Source of the DNA: Mesorhizobium sp. M00.F.Ca.ET.216.01.1.1
GTDB lineage: Bacteria > Pseudomonadota > Alphaproteobacteria > Rhizobiales > Rhizobiaceae
Assembly: GCF_004010325.2 (NCBI RefSeq)
Contig: NZ_SADR02000016.1
Location: 1-58,280, forward strand
Length of the DNA stretch: 58,280 nucleotides
Direction of reading: 5' to 3'
The position numbers and the translations under genes were made by a program. Under the pieces are notes generated by a model. That model was not told the origin of the DNA and did no database searches. It saw only the letters and a list, made by a program, of their open reading frames with translations. Each line of letters starts with the position of its first letter. Positions within the stretch are counted from its first letter, which is position 1. This document shows, piece by piece, positions 36,505 to 44,936 of the stretch.

Positions 36505-37236
36505 TCACCTTACGGCACCTGCTGCCACCGGGTCCGCCTCCTGCCATTTTGTATTGGGCTGGACTTCGCTCGTCATCAGCAGGACGCTAAGTTCTTCGGC
36601 TGATCGCGCGACCACCGCAGCGCCGGCTGACAGCAATCGTTGACCGTGGTCGTCGTGGCAGTGGCCGCCCGCGGTGAAACCGATCACCATCATCCCCGCG
36701 GCCACACCGGCTCGAACGCCTGCAATGCTGTCCTCGACAACGACGCAGCGCGCTGCCTTAGTGCCCATCTGGGCGGCAGCGAACAGGAAGAGGTCCGGTG
36801 CAGGCTTACCGGCCTTTACCATGGCGGAGCTGAACACGTGGGGATGGAAGTATGCCCAAAGTTCCGTCAGTTCAAGACCAAGCCGCAGCTTGTCGGGGGC
36901 GCTGCTCGATGCGACGCAGCGCGGCAATCGCAACTGATGCAGGAGTTGGTCAATGCCGCTGATCGCTTGCAGTTCCGTCTGGTAGCTTTCCTTTATCCGG
37001 GATTGCACGATGACGTCGAAGTCGCTGGGTAGAGGGCGGCCCCAGTCTTCTTCGATCATTTTCCGCATGGTGGCTGAGGAAAGGCCGGTAAACCGCAGAA
37101 TCACATCAGAATACGACATGGGATAGCCAATGCGGGTAAGTTCTTCGGCATCGATTCGACTTGCCAGCGTCTCGCTATCGATCAGAACGCCGTCGCAATC
37201 GAAGATGACCAGTTCATAAGAGGCCTGTTGATTCAT
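36505..37236 (-). CDS. HAD-superfamily sugar phosphatase / phosphoglucomutase-like (2)
   Basis: 243 residues from ATG 37236 (MNQQASYELVIFDCDGVLID), overlapping the upstream stop by ATGA. Motif I DCDGVLIDSE, motif II CVASSSAPDK, Lys motif KAGKPAPDLFLFAAAQMG and motif IV VVVEDSIAGVRAGVAAGM; helical cap. Same subfamily as the 34453 enzyme but diverged, matching the diverged phosphodiesterases, so the pair was duplicated as a unit or recruited twice. Cytoplasmic phosphatase on a small sugar or polyol phosphate. Confidence 0.87.
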   Translation of the reverse strand: MNQQASYELVIFDCDGVLIDSETLASRIDAEELTRIGYPMSYSDVILRFTGLSSATMRKMIEEDWGRPLPSDFDVIVQSRIKESYQTELQAISGIDQLLHQLRLPRCVASSSAPDKLRLGLELTELWAYFHPHVFSSAMVKAGKPAPDLFLFAAAQMGTKAARCVVVEDSIAGVRAGVAAGMMVIGFTAGGHCHDDHGQRLLSAGAAVVARSAEELSVLLMTSEVQPNTKWQEADPVAAGAVR

Positions 37237-38042
37237 TGCATGCCCTCGGGAACCCAACCTTCTGCGGAGACCTCGACCACATGTCGGTCGCTAACTTCGA
37301 AGCGATGCACCAGGACCCCATCAACGTCGATTATCGCGATGTCAAAAGCGGGCGCATCCTCGACGAAGTCCGCGTCTCTCCGCGTGAAATGTGGAATGAT
37401 CTGATGCGCCACGCCGCGGTTTGCACTGAAAGGGATGCCGCTCCAGGTGCCGCCAACATCGACATGCACATGGCCGTGGAAAATGTGCCGCACATTGCCG
37501 GCGCTGACAATCGCCTGCATGATCGGGCGCCAATTCTCGGTGCTCCAGGGTTCGAAATGCGGCAGGCCGATCGGCTGCAGCGGATGATGGACGAAGAGGT
37601 AGGCCCGCACATCCGACGCCTCGGCCACCCGGGCCAGCAGCCACTCGAGCCGACCATCGTCCAAGGAGCCATGACCGAAACCTTCCACCAATGTGTCGAG
37701 AAAAATGAGGCGCCCGGCAGATCCGTCGTGAACCGACTGGATAAAGCCGTTCTCATCGCGCGGCTCTCCAGGAAACGCCCGAACAAAATTCTCGCGGCTG
37801 TCGTGATTGCCGAGCAGAAGGCGGGCGGGCACGCGCAGTTCCTGCAGCACCTCGCGAAGTAGGACATAGGAAGCGAAATCTCCCTCGTCAGTGAGATCGC
37901 CAGTCACGACGCAAAGCTCGGCGTCGGCGTGATCGCGGTTGATGCGCTCAATGGTCTTGCGAAGCCGTTGGGCAGGATCGAAGCCGAAGAGCATGGCGCC
38001 TAACGGCACAAGATGGGGGTCGGTCAGATGAATGAGTTTCAT
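37233..38042 (-). CDS. Calcineurin-like metallophosphoesterase (GpdQ/CpdA type) (2)
   Basis: 269 residues, start ATG 38042 (MKLIHLTDPHLVPLG). Motifs: DPHL, CVVTGDLTDEGD, LLGNHDSRENF, LFVHHPLQPIG and IFHGHVHVDVGG, the full dinuclear-metal set. No signal peptide. It follows the ABC binding-protein gene by 60 bases and precedes HAD(2) with an ATGA overlap, so transport, diester cleavage and dephosphorylation are encoded in order. Glycerophosphodiester or sugar-phosphodiester substrates are plausible; a cAMP-type role is less likely in this context. Confidence 0.87.
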   Translation of the reverse strand: MKLIHLTDPHLVPLGAMLFGFDPAQRLRKTIERINRDHADAELCVVTGDLTDEGDFASYVLLREVLQELRVPARLLLGNHDSRENFVRAFPGEPRDENGFIQSVHDGSAGRLIFLDTLVEGFGHGSLDDGRLEWLLARVAEASDVRAYLFVHHPLQPIGLPHFEPWSTENWRPIMQAIVSAGNVRHIFHGHVHVDVGGTWSGIPFSANRGVAHQIIPHFTRRDADFVEDAPAFDIAIIDVDGVLVHRFEVSDRHVVEVSAEGWVPEGMQ

Positions 38043-38102
38043 GGATAATCCCGAAAAGGGAGGGATGCCGCACAGGAGCGTGCAGCGTCTCGGACGAGGC
38101 GA

Positions 38103-39353
38103 TCAGTTCGTTTTCGGCAGGAGTGCGCGAACCTCGGACACCATGTCTGCGAGAGCGGCTTCCGGTTCCTTGGATCCAAGCGCAATAGCCGTCATCTCGT
38201 CGCGGAGGACCTCCCCGATCTGCACGCCGTTATCACCAGGCCAGGAGAACCACGGGCGGGCGCGGGGCGTCTGAAGCACGCTGGTGTACCAGTTCGGGTG
38301 CTTATCGTAGAAGCCGGCGAGATGATCCTTGTCGAGGGCAAGCGTGTTGGTCGGCATATAACCAGTATTCGGCACGACAATGCTCTGGCCTTCAGGACTT
38401 GTGGTGAACTTGACGTAGTCCCAGGCGGCGGCGCGCTTGGCGGGATCGTCGGTAAGGATTATCGCAACCATGCCGCCCGTCGGCATCGTCGCATCTTCAG
38501 CGCCGAGCGGCTGCTTGGCTGTGCGGAGCTTGAACCGATCTCCAATTTCACCTTCGAAACCGCTCACACTGCCGGCAGAGGCGAAGAAGAAGCCGAGCTT
38601 GCCAGAGGTGAAGAGCTGCCGGGCGGCATGGGAGTCGATCGCCGGCTGAGCGCCGTCGGTGTGGAACCGCTTGAACAGCTTGACGGCAGCCTGGCCTGCA
38701 GGACCGTCAAAAGCGATGTCGCTCTCCTTGTCGTTCATCATCTGGCCGCCGAAGTTGCGTACCAGGTTCTGCGTGGCCCAGTCGTCCGAGCCGAGCTGGT
38801 AATACATGCCGGACGTTCCATTGCCGAGCGCACCGACCTTGCCGGCCAGTGCGACGAAGCTGTCCCAATCGGTCGGAACCTTGTCGGGGTCGCCGCCCGC
38901 CTGCTTCACGAGATCGGCATTGTAATAAACGACCGGCGTCGACATGGCGAAGGGAAGTCCGTACAGATGGCCCTCGATTCTTGCCAGAGACAGGATTTGT
39001 TCCGTGTAGCCCTTATCGGCCAGGTGATCGGCGGCAACGAGATCGTCGATGGGCTTTACGAGCCCGCGCGTGACGAGCGGACGGAGCACGTTAAAGCCGA
39101 CATAGTGAACGTCCGGCAACTCGCCTGCCATGCTCTGACGAATCAACGTCTGGACAGCTTCGTCATAACTCGGCGCAGCAGCGCGGAAGCTGATCTTGAT
39201 TTCCGGGTGGTCCGCCATGAAGCGGTCTGCAATCGGCTTGTGGATCACTTCGTGTTCGGGCCAGGCGTAATAGACATTGAGTTTCGTCTCGGCTTGCGCT
39301 GGCATGGCTGCCGCTGCGACACCGGCAGCAAGGATCATTGCAACTGTTTTCAC
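38103..39353 (-). CDS. ABC transporter solute-binding protein (family 1, UgpB/MalE-like)
   Basis: 416 residues with a clear signal peptide (MKTVAMILAAGVAAAAMPAQ, cleavage after AQA) and the extracellular solute-binding family 1 pattern (LNVYYAWPEHEV, QSMAGELPDVHYVGF, GLPFAMSTPVVYYNADLV, SGKLGFFFASAGSV). It captures a sugar, polyol phosphate or phosphodiester in the periplasm for the two permeases encoded next. The UgpB-like style plus downstream phosphodiesterases suggests a glycerophosphodiester-like ligand. Intact. Confidence 0.88.
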   Translation of the reverse strand: MKTVAMILAAGVAAAAMPAQAETKLNVYYAWPEHEVIHKPIADRFMADHPEIKISFRAAAPSYDEAVQTLIRQSMAGELPDVHYVGFNVLRPLVTRGLVKPIDDLVAADHLADKGYTEQILSLARIEGHLYGLPFAMSTPVVYYNADLVKQAGGDPDKVPTDWDSFVALAGKVGALGNGTSGMYYQLGSDDWATQNLVRNFGGQMMNDKESDIAFDGPAGQAAVKLFKRFHTDGAQPAIDSHAARQLFTSGKLGFFFASAGSVSGFEGEIGDRFKLRTAKQPLGAEDATMPTGGMVAIILTDDPAKRAAAWDYVKFTTSPEGQSIVVPNTGYMPTNTLALDKDHLAGFYDKHPNWYTSVLQTPRARPWFSWPGDNGVQIGEVLRDEMTAIALGSKEPEAALADMVSEVRALLPKTN

Positions 39354-39396
39354 ATTGCTCTCCTGAGTTTTGAGATGGAGGTTTTTAGAGACGGAG

Positions 39397-40233
39397 CTAG
39401 TGTCGGCCGAGCACCAGACCTCGGATGAAGTGTTTCTGCATGAGAAGGAAAAAAGAGACCAAGGGAGCAGTTACGAGAACGCCCCCCGCCATCAGCGCAC
39501 CGACATTTCCGGCGCCCTCGCCGGCCTGCCGGAAATAGGCAATGCCGAGCGAAGCCGTCATCATGTCGGGATTGGTTATCACCACCATTGGCCAATAAAG
39601 ATCGTTCCAATGGGCCACGATAGAGAAGATCGAGAAGGAGACGACGGCCGGCCAAGCTGCTGGCAGCATGATCCGCCAGGCGATCGATAGCTCGCTGAAA
39701 CCGTCGAGCCGCGCCGCGTCGAGCACCTCATCGGGAAAGGTCACGAAGAACTGCCGGAACAGGAAGATGGCAAACACCGAAATGATCCAGGGCAGAACCA
39801 GAGCGGCATAGCTGTCGAGCAGTCCGGATTTTGCGAGGGCTATGTAGATCGGGATGGTTGGTATCTGCACCGGCACCAGAAGGCCGAGCAGGACGCCGAC
39901 AAGCAGAATAGGGCGGCCCGGGAAGGACAGCTTGGCCAGCGCATAGCCACATGGGATGGCGATCGCGATCTGCAACACAAGAATTGCCAGACACACGACA
40001 AAGCCATTTGCCATGAACCGAAGCAGCGGAATTGCCGAGAGCGCAGTGCCGTAATTGTCGATTGCGCCGTGAAGGGTCGGCGTTGGAAGCAGGCTGCCGT
40101 CAAAGATCTCGCTCTGTGGCGTCAGCGAGGCAAGGATCATCCACAGAAACGGAAAGACCATGATGATCGCGCCGGTGACAAGCACAGCATGCGAGACAAT
40201 GCGGGAAGAGGAAGATTGCCCCAGGATCATCAC
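39397..40233 (-). CDS. ABC transporter permease (MalG/UgpE type)
   Basis: 278 residues, six predicted membrane helices. The EAA loop (DEVLDAARLDGFSELSIAWR) contacts the ATPase. The start overlaps the stop of the upstream permease by four bases (40230-40233). Second subunit of the channel heterodimer. Confidence 0.9.
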   Translation of the reverse strand: MMILGQSSSSRIVSHAVLVTGAIIMVFPFLWMILASLTPQSEIFDGSLLPTPTLHGAIDNYGTALSAIPLLRFMANGFVVCLAILVLQIAIAIPCGYALAKLSFPGRPILLVGVLLGLLVPVQIPTIPIYIALAKSGLLDSYAALVLPWIISVFAIFLFRQFFVTFPDEVLDAARLDGFSELSIAWRIMLPAAWPAVVSFSIFSIVAHWNDLYWPMVVITNPDMMTASLGIAYFRQAGEGAGNVGALMAGGVLVTAPLVSFFLLMQKHFIRGLVLGRH

Positions 40234-41180
40234 TGGCCTCCATTTGCTTTCCAGCGCGCCCGACGCTCGGAGACGCGCATCTGGACGAGCGACAGGAAAG
40301 TCACGAAGACAAAAAAGGAAACGGAGATCGCAGAAGCATATCCGACGCGGAAGAAGCGGAAACCTTCTTCATAAAAAGTGTAAAGAACGACGGAGGTAGA
40401 TTTCATCGGCCCTCCCTGTGTGAGGACCGCGACCGTTTCGAAAACCGAAAAGGCGCGGATAATTGTCATCACGGTGACGAACACCGTAACTGGCGCCAGC
40501 ATCGGCCAGGTGACCAGAAGGAAGCGCTTCAGTCCCCTGTCCGCCCCGTCGATAGTCGCAGCTTCGTAGAGCTCCTCTGGAATGGTCGAAAGGCCAGCCA
40601 GGAAAAGGATCATGTTGAAGCCAACCAACTGCCAGACGCCGATCGCCGCGAGCGCATATATGGCCGTCGCCGGGTCGGACAGGAACCTGACGGGCGATGC
40701 GCCCAGGAGCTGCAGCAGCGTGTTGGCAAAACCCAGACTTGGATGCAGGATTGCTTCCCACGCGGTCGCGAGAGCAACCAAGCTTGCAGCCACGGGCAGA
40801 AAGTAAGCGGTTCGATAGAGAACTGCGAACCGTGATCTAGCGATCAAAACGGCGACGAGCAGCCCCCACCCGATTGCCGTCGGCACGACCACAGCCACAT
40901 AGAGCGCGGTGTTGCGCAGACTCTGAGCAAAGCCAGGGTCGGTCAACATGCGCGTATAATTAGCAACCCCGATGAATTGGATTCCGGCCAAGCCGAGCGA
41001 CGCATTCGTGAAGGACAGAAAGAAGACAAGAATGGCGGGTCCGATGACAAGGGCAACAAGCAACAGCGTCGCCGGCACGGACAGAATTATGCCAGCTTGC
41101 GCCTGGGCCCGAGTCGGCCGGTAGCTGCCTGCAGTGTTCGGAGCTAAGGAACTGAGCGGAATGTCGTTGGCTAAGGCCAT
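40230..41180 (-). CDS. ABC transporter permease (MalF/UgpA type)
   Basis: 316 residues from ATG 41180, which lies just after the ATPase stop; GTG 41207 would overlap the ATPase gene. Six membrane helices with an EAA loop (IPEELYEAATIDGADRGLKR). The long first periplasmic region typical of UgpA is short here. Forms the channel with the following permease. Confidence 0.9.
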   Translation of the reverse strand: MALANDIPLSSLAPNTAGSYRPTRAQAQAGIILSVPATLLLVALVIGPAILVFFLSFTNASLGLAGIQFIGVANYTRMLTDPGFAQSLRNTALYVAVVVPTAIGWGLLVAVLIARSRFAVLYRTAYFLPVAASLVALATAWEAILHPSLGFANTLLQLLGASPVRFLSDPATAIYALAAIGVWQLVGFNMILFLAGLSTIPEELYEAATIDGADRGLKRFLLVTWPMLAPVTVFVTVMTIIRAFSVFETVAVLTQGGPMKSTSVVLYTFYEEGFRFFRVGYASAISVSFFVFVTFLSLVQMRVSERRARWKANGGQ

Positions 41181-41181
41181 G

Positions 41182-42330
41182 TCAGGCTGCCCCGCTGTGA
41201 TCGCCACGCTGGCGCGAGCCGTTGGAAGGAAAGAACCATGCCTTTTCAGCGTCGATGGTCAGTCCCAGATTATCGCCGTCACGCAGTGATCGCGCGCGCT
41301 CGGCGGAAATGCGGGCGACGAACTGAGCGCCGGCCTCGGCATCGACAAAGACGTGAGCGTCGATCCCTGCGTGCTCAATGCGCGTGACGCGAACCGGCAG
41401 GGCTCCTGGATGATCCTTCTCAGCCAGGGTCGCATGCTCGGGGCGGAAGGCCAGCGTTCCGGCCAGCCCGGATCCGAGCGCGTCGCGAATGATGATCCTG
41501 CTGCCGCCGATCATGAGCCCGCCGCCTATAGGTGCGGCCACTGCCAGCTCGTTCAGGAATGGCTGCGCCAGGAAGCGCGCTACGTCTAGATCGACGGGTT
41601 CGCGATAGAGATCGGCAGGGGCTGCGACCTGACGGAGTTCGCCGCCAAAGATGACTGCGACGCGGTCTGAAAGCGCTGCCGCCTCGGCCTGGTCATGGGT
41701 AACGAAGATAGTCGTCGTTTCCATTTCCTTGTGAAGCCGTGCGATCTCGCCACGCGTATGGATGCGCAGCGCTGCGTCCAAGTTTGCCAAGGGTTCGTCC
41801 ATGAGGAAGATCTTCGGCTTGCGCACCATGGCGCGTCCCAAAGCCACGCGCTGGCGCTGCCCGCCCGACAGCGCCGACGGTCGACGCTCGAGCAGCGCGT
41901 CGAGCTTGAGAAGCCCTGATGTCTGCCGGACCCGCTCCTGGATCGAGCGTTTGCGTTGGATGGCTCCGGGCAGCAGCGCGCCAATCACAGGAAGCCGTTC
42001 CAAGCTGCTTAGCTCACGCATGACCAGCGGGGCAGCAATGTTGTCGTGCACGCTCAGATGCGGATAAAGGGCGTAGCTCTGGAACACGAAGGCTAGGTCG
42101 CGGTCCTTCGGCGCCACCGCGTCCAGCCCCCTGCCGCCTGCACGCACATGGCCCTGGTCGGCACGCTCCAGCCCCGCGATGATCCGAAGAAGCGTTGATT
42201 TACCACACCCGGACGGCCCCAGCAGTGTCACAAACTCCCCCGCAGCAACCCTTAGACAGATGCCGCGCAGGACATCAATCGCGCCAAACCGCTTGCCGAT
42301 GTCGTCGATGTGAAGGTCTAACGCTGCCAT
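41182..42330 (-). CDS. ABC transporter ATPase (MalK/UgpC type)
   Basis: 382 residues. Walker A GPSGCGKST (38-46), signature LSGGQRQRVALGRAM, Walker B IFLMDEPL, H-loop VTHDQAEA and a C-terminal TOBE/MalK regulatory domain (from about 235; LAFRPEHATLAEKD). It contains an extra segment of about 12 residues between Walker A and the signature (RLPVIGALLPGAIQRKRSIQ). It energises the two downstream permeases and, since the sulfatase-locus importer has no ATPase, may serve that one too. First gene of the operon; no promoter-proximal gene other than rpiR upstream. Confidence 0.93.
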   Translation of the reverse strand: MAALDLHIDDIGKRFGAIDVLRGICLRVAAGEFVTLLGPSGCGKSTLLRIIAGLERADQGHVRAGGRGLDAVAPKDRDLAFVFQSYALYPHLSVHDNIAAPLVMRELSSLERLPVIGALLPGAIQRKRSIQERVRQTSGLLKLDALLERRPSALSGGQRQRVALGRAMVRKPKIFLMDEPLANLDAALRIHTRGEIARLHKEMETTTIFVTHDQAEAAALSDRVAVIFGGELRQVAAPADLYREPVDLDVARFLAQPFLNELAVAAPIGGGLMIGGSRIIIRDALGSGLAGTLAFRPEHATLAEKDHPGALPVRVTRIEHAGIDAHVFVDAEAGAQFVARISAERARSLRDGDNLGLTIDAEKAWFFPSNGSRQRGDHSGAA

Positions 42331-42372
42331 TCCGAGTTCCCTTTCGGTGGGCGTGACTTCTATCGGTGCTTT

Positions 42373-42410
42373 ATTTCATTTTCGTGACAATATGGAGTTT
42401 AATTTCATTT
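42373..42410. promoter_or_regulatory. Direct repeats ATTTCATTT between rpiR and the ABC operon
   Basis: ATTTCATTT at 42373-42381 and 42402-42410, 29 bases apart (nearly three helical turns), lie immediately upstream of the ATPase gene; the second overlaps the end of rpiR. Candidate binding sites for the adjacent RpiR regulator. Confidence 0.4.
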
Positions 42411-43229
42411 GGCAACCGGTTTATCCATCGCCTTTCCGAGCGCCAGCATGAGGCTTTCGATCACAAAGATCTTGCCGATCGTCGATGTTAGGGTGCCGCC
42501 GATCGGGTGGTCTTGAAGGCCGGAGGCCTGCAGGGTGAAGTCAGCCGCTTTCTCGAGCGGGCTGCGGGCGCGGTTGGTGATGGCGACGGTCAGTGCCCCC
42601 GCAGAACGGGCGCCCTTGAGGAACTGGACGGTGTCAACCGTGAGGCCGGAGATCGAAAGGCCGATCGCAACGCATCCGGGACTAAGCCCGCTGGCGACTT
42701 CGTGAGCCATGTTGGAATTCCTGAACGCAAAGGCCGTTAGCCCGACACGCAAAAGCCGATAGGCAAGCAGTTCTGCCGTTATACCGGACATTCCGGCGCC
42801 GTAGAGGTCGATCCGTCTGCTTGCCGCAAGCGCGGCGGCGACCTTCGCGAGAGTTTCGGAATCGGCATTGTTGTGTGCGATGCTGAGGTTTTGCGCCATG
42901 GTGTCGTGCAAGGATTGCAGAGCGCTATCCGCAGTTCCAGCAGCAGTAGGAGGCAGTCCCGGGCGGCCAATCTCGGCCGCCAATGCCAGCTTGAAGTCGC
43001 GGAAGCCGGAAAAGCCTATCTGCCGGCAAAGCCGCAATATGCTCGCTTCACCACTGGCCGCGAATTCACCTAGCTCCGCGACCGATTGGTGCAGCACCTT
43101 TTCCGGGTTTTCCAGAATGTATTTGGCAATGCGAGCGAGCGCATTGGGCAATCGATCGATGTCGTCCTGCAGGCGAGCCAAGATGCTCTCGTGCGATGCC
43201 GCTTTCATTGCAGGTGAGTTGACGCTCAT
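42405..43229 (-). CDS. RpiR-family transcriptional regulator of the ABC/phosphodiesterase operon
   Basis: 274 residues from ATG 43229 (MSVNSPAMKAASHES), with GAGGA eight bases upstream; GTG 43244 is less likely. HTH_6: LPNALARIAKYILENPEKVL, FAASGEASILRLCRQIGFSG. SIS domain: SRRIDLYGAGMSGITAELLA, VAIGLSISGLTVDTVQFLKG, ALTVAITNRARSPLEKAADF. It should respond to a phosphorylated sugar made from the imported substrate. Same orientation as the ABC operon, 74 bases upstream. Confidence 0.9.
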   Translation of the reverse strand: MSVNSPAMKAASHESILARLQDDIDRLPNALARIAKYILENPEKVLHQSVAELGEFAASGEASILRLCRQIGFSGFRDFKLALAAEIGRPGLPPTAAGTADSALQSLHDTMAQNLSIAHNNADSETLAKVAAALAASRRIDLYGAGMSGITAELLAYRLLRVGLTAFAFRNSNMAHEVASGLSPGCVAIGLSISGLTVDTVQFLKGARSAGALTVAITNRARSPLEKAADFTLQASGLQDHPIGGTLTSTIGKIFVIESLMLALGKAMDKPVAK

Positions 43230-43378
43230 TTCCACAATCCTCACCCCTTATGAATGAAGGAAAGAGCAGCGAGATACCATAAATTATCGAACAATTTCTG
43301 GACAATCGACCGAGGGCGGCCCCAAGGTCGCGAGAACAATGCCTCGCTCGTGACCGTCCTGGCGTCGGTCCGCCAAGG

Positions 43379-44857
43379 TCAATAGTCCTCAATTCTCTCC
43401 GGGCCGGATCCACTTCTAAGCATCATTGCGGAAAAGCTGCGGCCTAATAGGTCGTATTTCAACCCCCTGTGATGGTGGCTATCCCATAGGTCATAATGCT
43501 CATTGGGATCCTCTTTATGATCGAACAGCTCTCCTATTCCAACATCGTGATATACATTTAGTTTGTGACGTCCATCATAGTACATCGATGCGCGGGACCC
43601 TCGGCTGCCGCGGAACCTGAGGGAGTTGTGATACTCACTGACAACGTATGGCTTATGGCAATCCAGTGAAGTGTTCCCAAGCAGCATCTGGTCGAGTGAC
43701 AGCCCCTGCATGGCCTTTGGGACCTCAAGCCCCGATAACGAGAGCAATGTGGGCGCAATATCGACCAGCTCGACAAGTGCATTCGACACCGATCCTTGGG
43801 CTGGGCTGCCAGGCACGGAAATCACAAGTGGGACATGCACCACACCCTCATAGAACCGGCAGCCTTTGTAGAGCAGGCCGTGGTCGCCCATCATATCACC
43901 ATGATCGCTCATGAAGACGATGATCGTGCGATCCAGCTGGCCGGTTTCCGTCAAAGTGTCTAGTATCCGGCCGACCAGATCGTCCACCTGTGCCACCTCG
44001 GCGTGATAGGCCGCTCTCATCTCCCAAATATTGAACTTCGTTGGTGGCGCTTCATGCGTAGGTCCTGCCAATTCGTCGTTGTGCGCCTCACCCGCGTCTG
44101 TTGCTGCGTGCCAAGGATCCACCGCGAATTTCGCTTGCTGATCGACTCGTTCAAATTTCTTCTGGTGCTCGAGATCAATCGGCTTGAACGCAGGATCAGG
44201 CATATCATTTGGATTGAACCGCCTGAGGTAGTCTGGCGGGGGATTGAGGGGCGGATGAGGCGCGTCGATGTTAACGCCTAAATACCAACTACGATCAGAA
44301 TGCATCTTGATGAAGCGCTCAGCCCGATCGCCTGCCCAACGCGCCTGCCGATATTCTGCGGCTGGTCCCGGACCATAGTGTTGGTCAAGATAGGGTTTGA
44401 AGTAGGCTTCGGGATTGACCCCTTTTGACCACATCCACGCATGATAGTCGTGGTTGCCTGACCACTCCGGAAATGGCTCAGGGCTCCAGTAGAACTCGGC
44501 AAATCCATCATCGGGGCGCTTTTCTATCATGCCACGTGTGGCAGACAGGTGCAGCTTTCCTATGTGCCCTGTATAGTATCCGGCGTTCGCCATCAGTTTT
44601 GGGAGCAAAACGAGATGCGAAGGAAATGTGCCGGCGCCGTTCTGATGCACTTGGTGTGCGATCGGATACAAGCCTGTCAGAAAGCTCGTTCGGCTCGGCG
44701 TGCAGATAGGGCTCTGACAATACGCACGGGCGAATGCCGTGCCCCTCGCCGCCAGGCGGTCAATATTGGGCGTCTGCGTGCCTTTGAACCCTAGGCACTG
44801 CAAGGTGTCCCAACGCTGCTGATCGCTGCAAATCCAGACTATACTAAAGTTCCTCAA
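43379..44857 (-). CDS. Formylglycine-dependent sulfatase (type I)
   Basis: 492 residues. The sulfatase signature ICTPSRTSFLTG places the residue converted to formylglycine at C52 (CxPSR consensus). Metal ligands are D12/Q13 in ICSDQQRWD and FMSDHGDMMGDHGLLY (about 320-335). LGVNIDAPHPPLNPP and GKLHL fit the active-site Lys/His region. No signal peptide is seen, so the enzyme is probably cytoplasmic and acts after import. It hydrolyses sulfate esters of a sugar or choline-like molecule; the neighbouring kinase, isomerase and importer point to a sulfated (amino) sugar. Last gene of its operon. A formylglycine-generating enzyme is not in the window. Confidence 0.9.
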   Translation of the reverse strand: MRNFSIVWICSDQQRWDTLQCLGFKGTQTPNIDRLAARGTAFARAYCQSPICTPSRTSFLTGLYPIAHQVHQNGAGTFPSHLVLLPKLMANAGYYTGHIGKLHLSATRGMIEKRPDDGFAEFYWSPEPFPEWSGNHDYHAWMWSKGVNPEAYFKPYLDQHYGPGPAAEYRQARWAGDRAERFIKMHSDRSWYLGVNIDAPHPPLNPPPDYLRRFNPNDMPDPAFKPIDLEHQKKFERVDQQAKFAVDPWHAATDAGEAHNDELAGPTHEAPPTKFNIWEMRAAYHAEVAQVDDLVGRILDTLTETGQLDRTIIVFMSDHGDMMGDHGLLYKGCRFYEGVVHVPLVISVPGSPAQGSVSNALVELVDIAPTLLSLSGLEVPKAMQGLSLDQMLLGNTSLDCHKPYVVSEYHNSLRFRGSRGSRASMYYDGRHKLNVYHDVGIGELFDHKEDPNEHYDLWDSHHHRGLKYDLLGRSFSAMMLRSGSGPERIEDY

Positions 44858-44936
44858 CTCTCATCCCACGCGCTATGAAGGTTCAGTTCGCGCGCGCACC
44901 GGCGCGCAAAACCGCGCCGGTGGCGACGTGTAACGG

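Noticed and set aside
38298..39428. 376-residue plus-strand frame opposite the binding-protein gene
   Set aside because: Shadow of the ABC solute-binding protein, which has a signal peptide and clear motifs.
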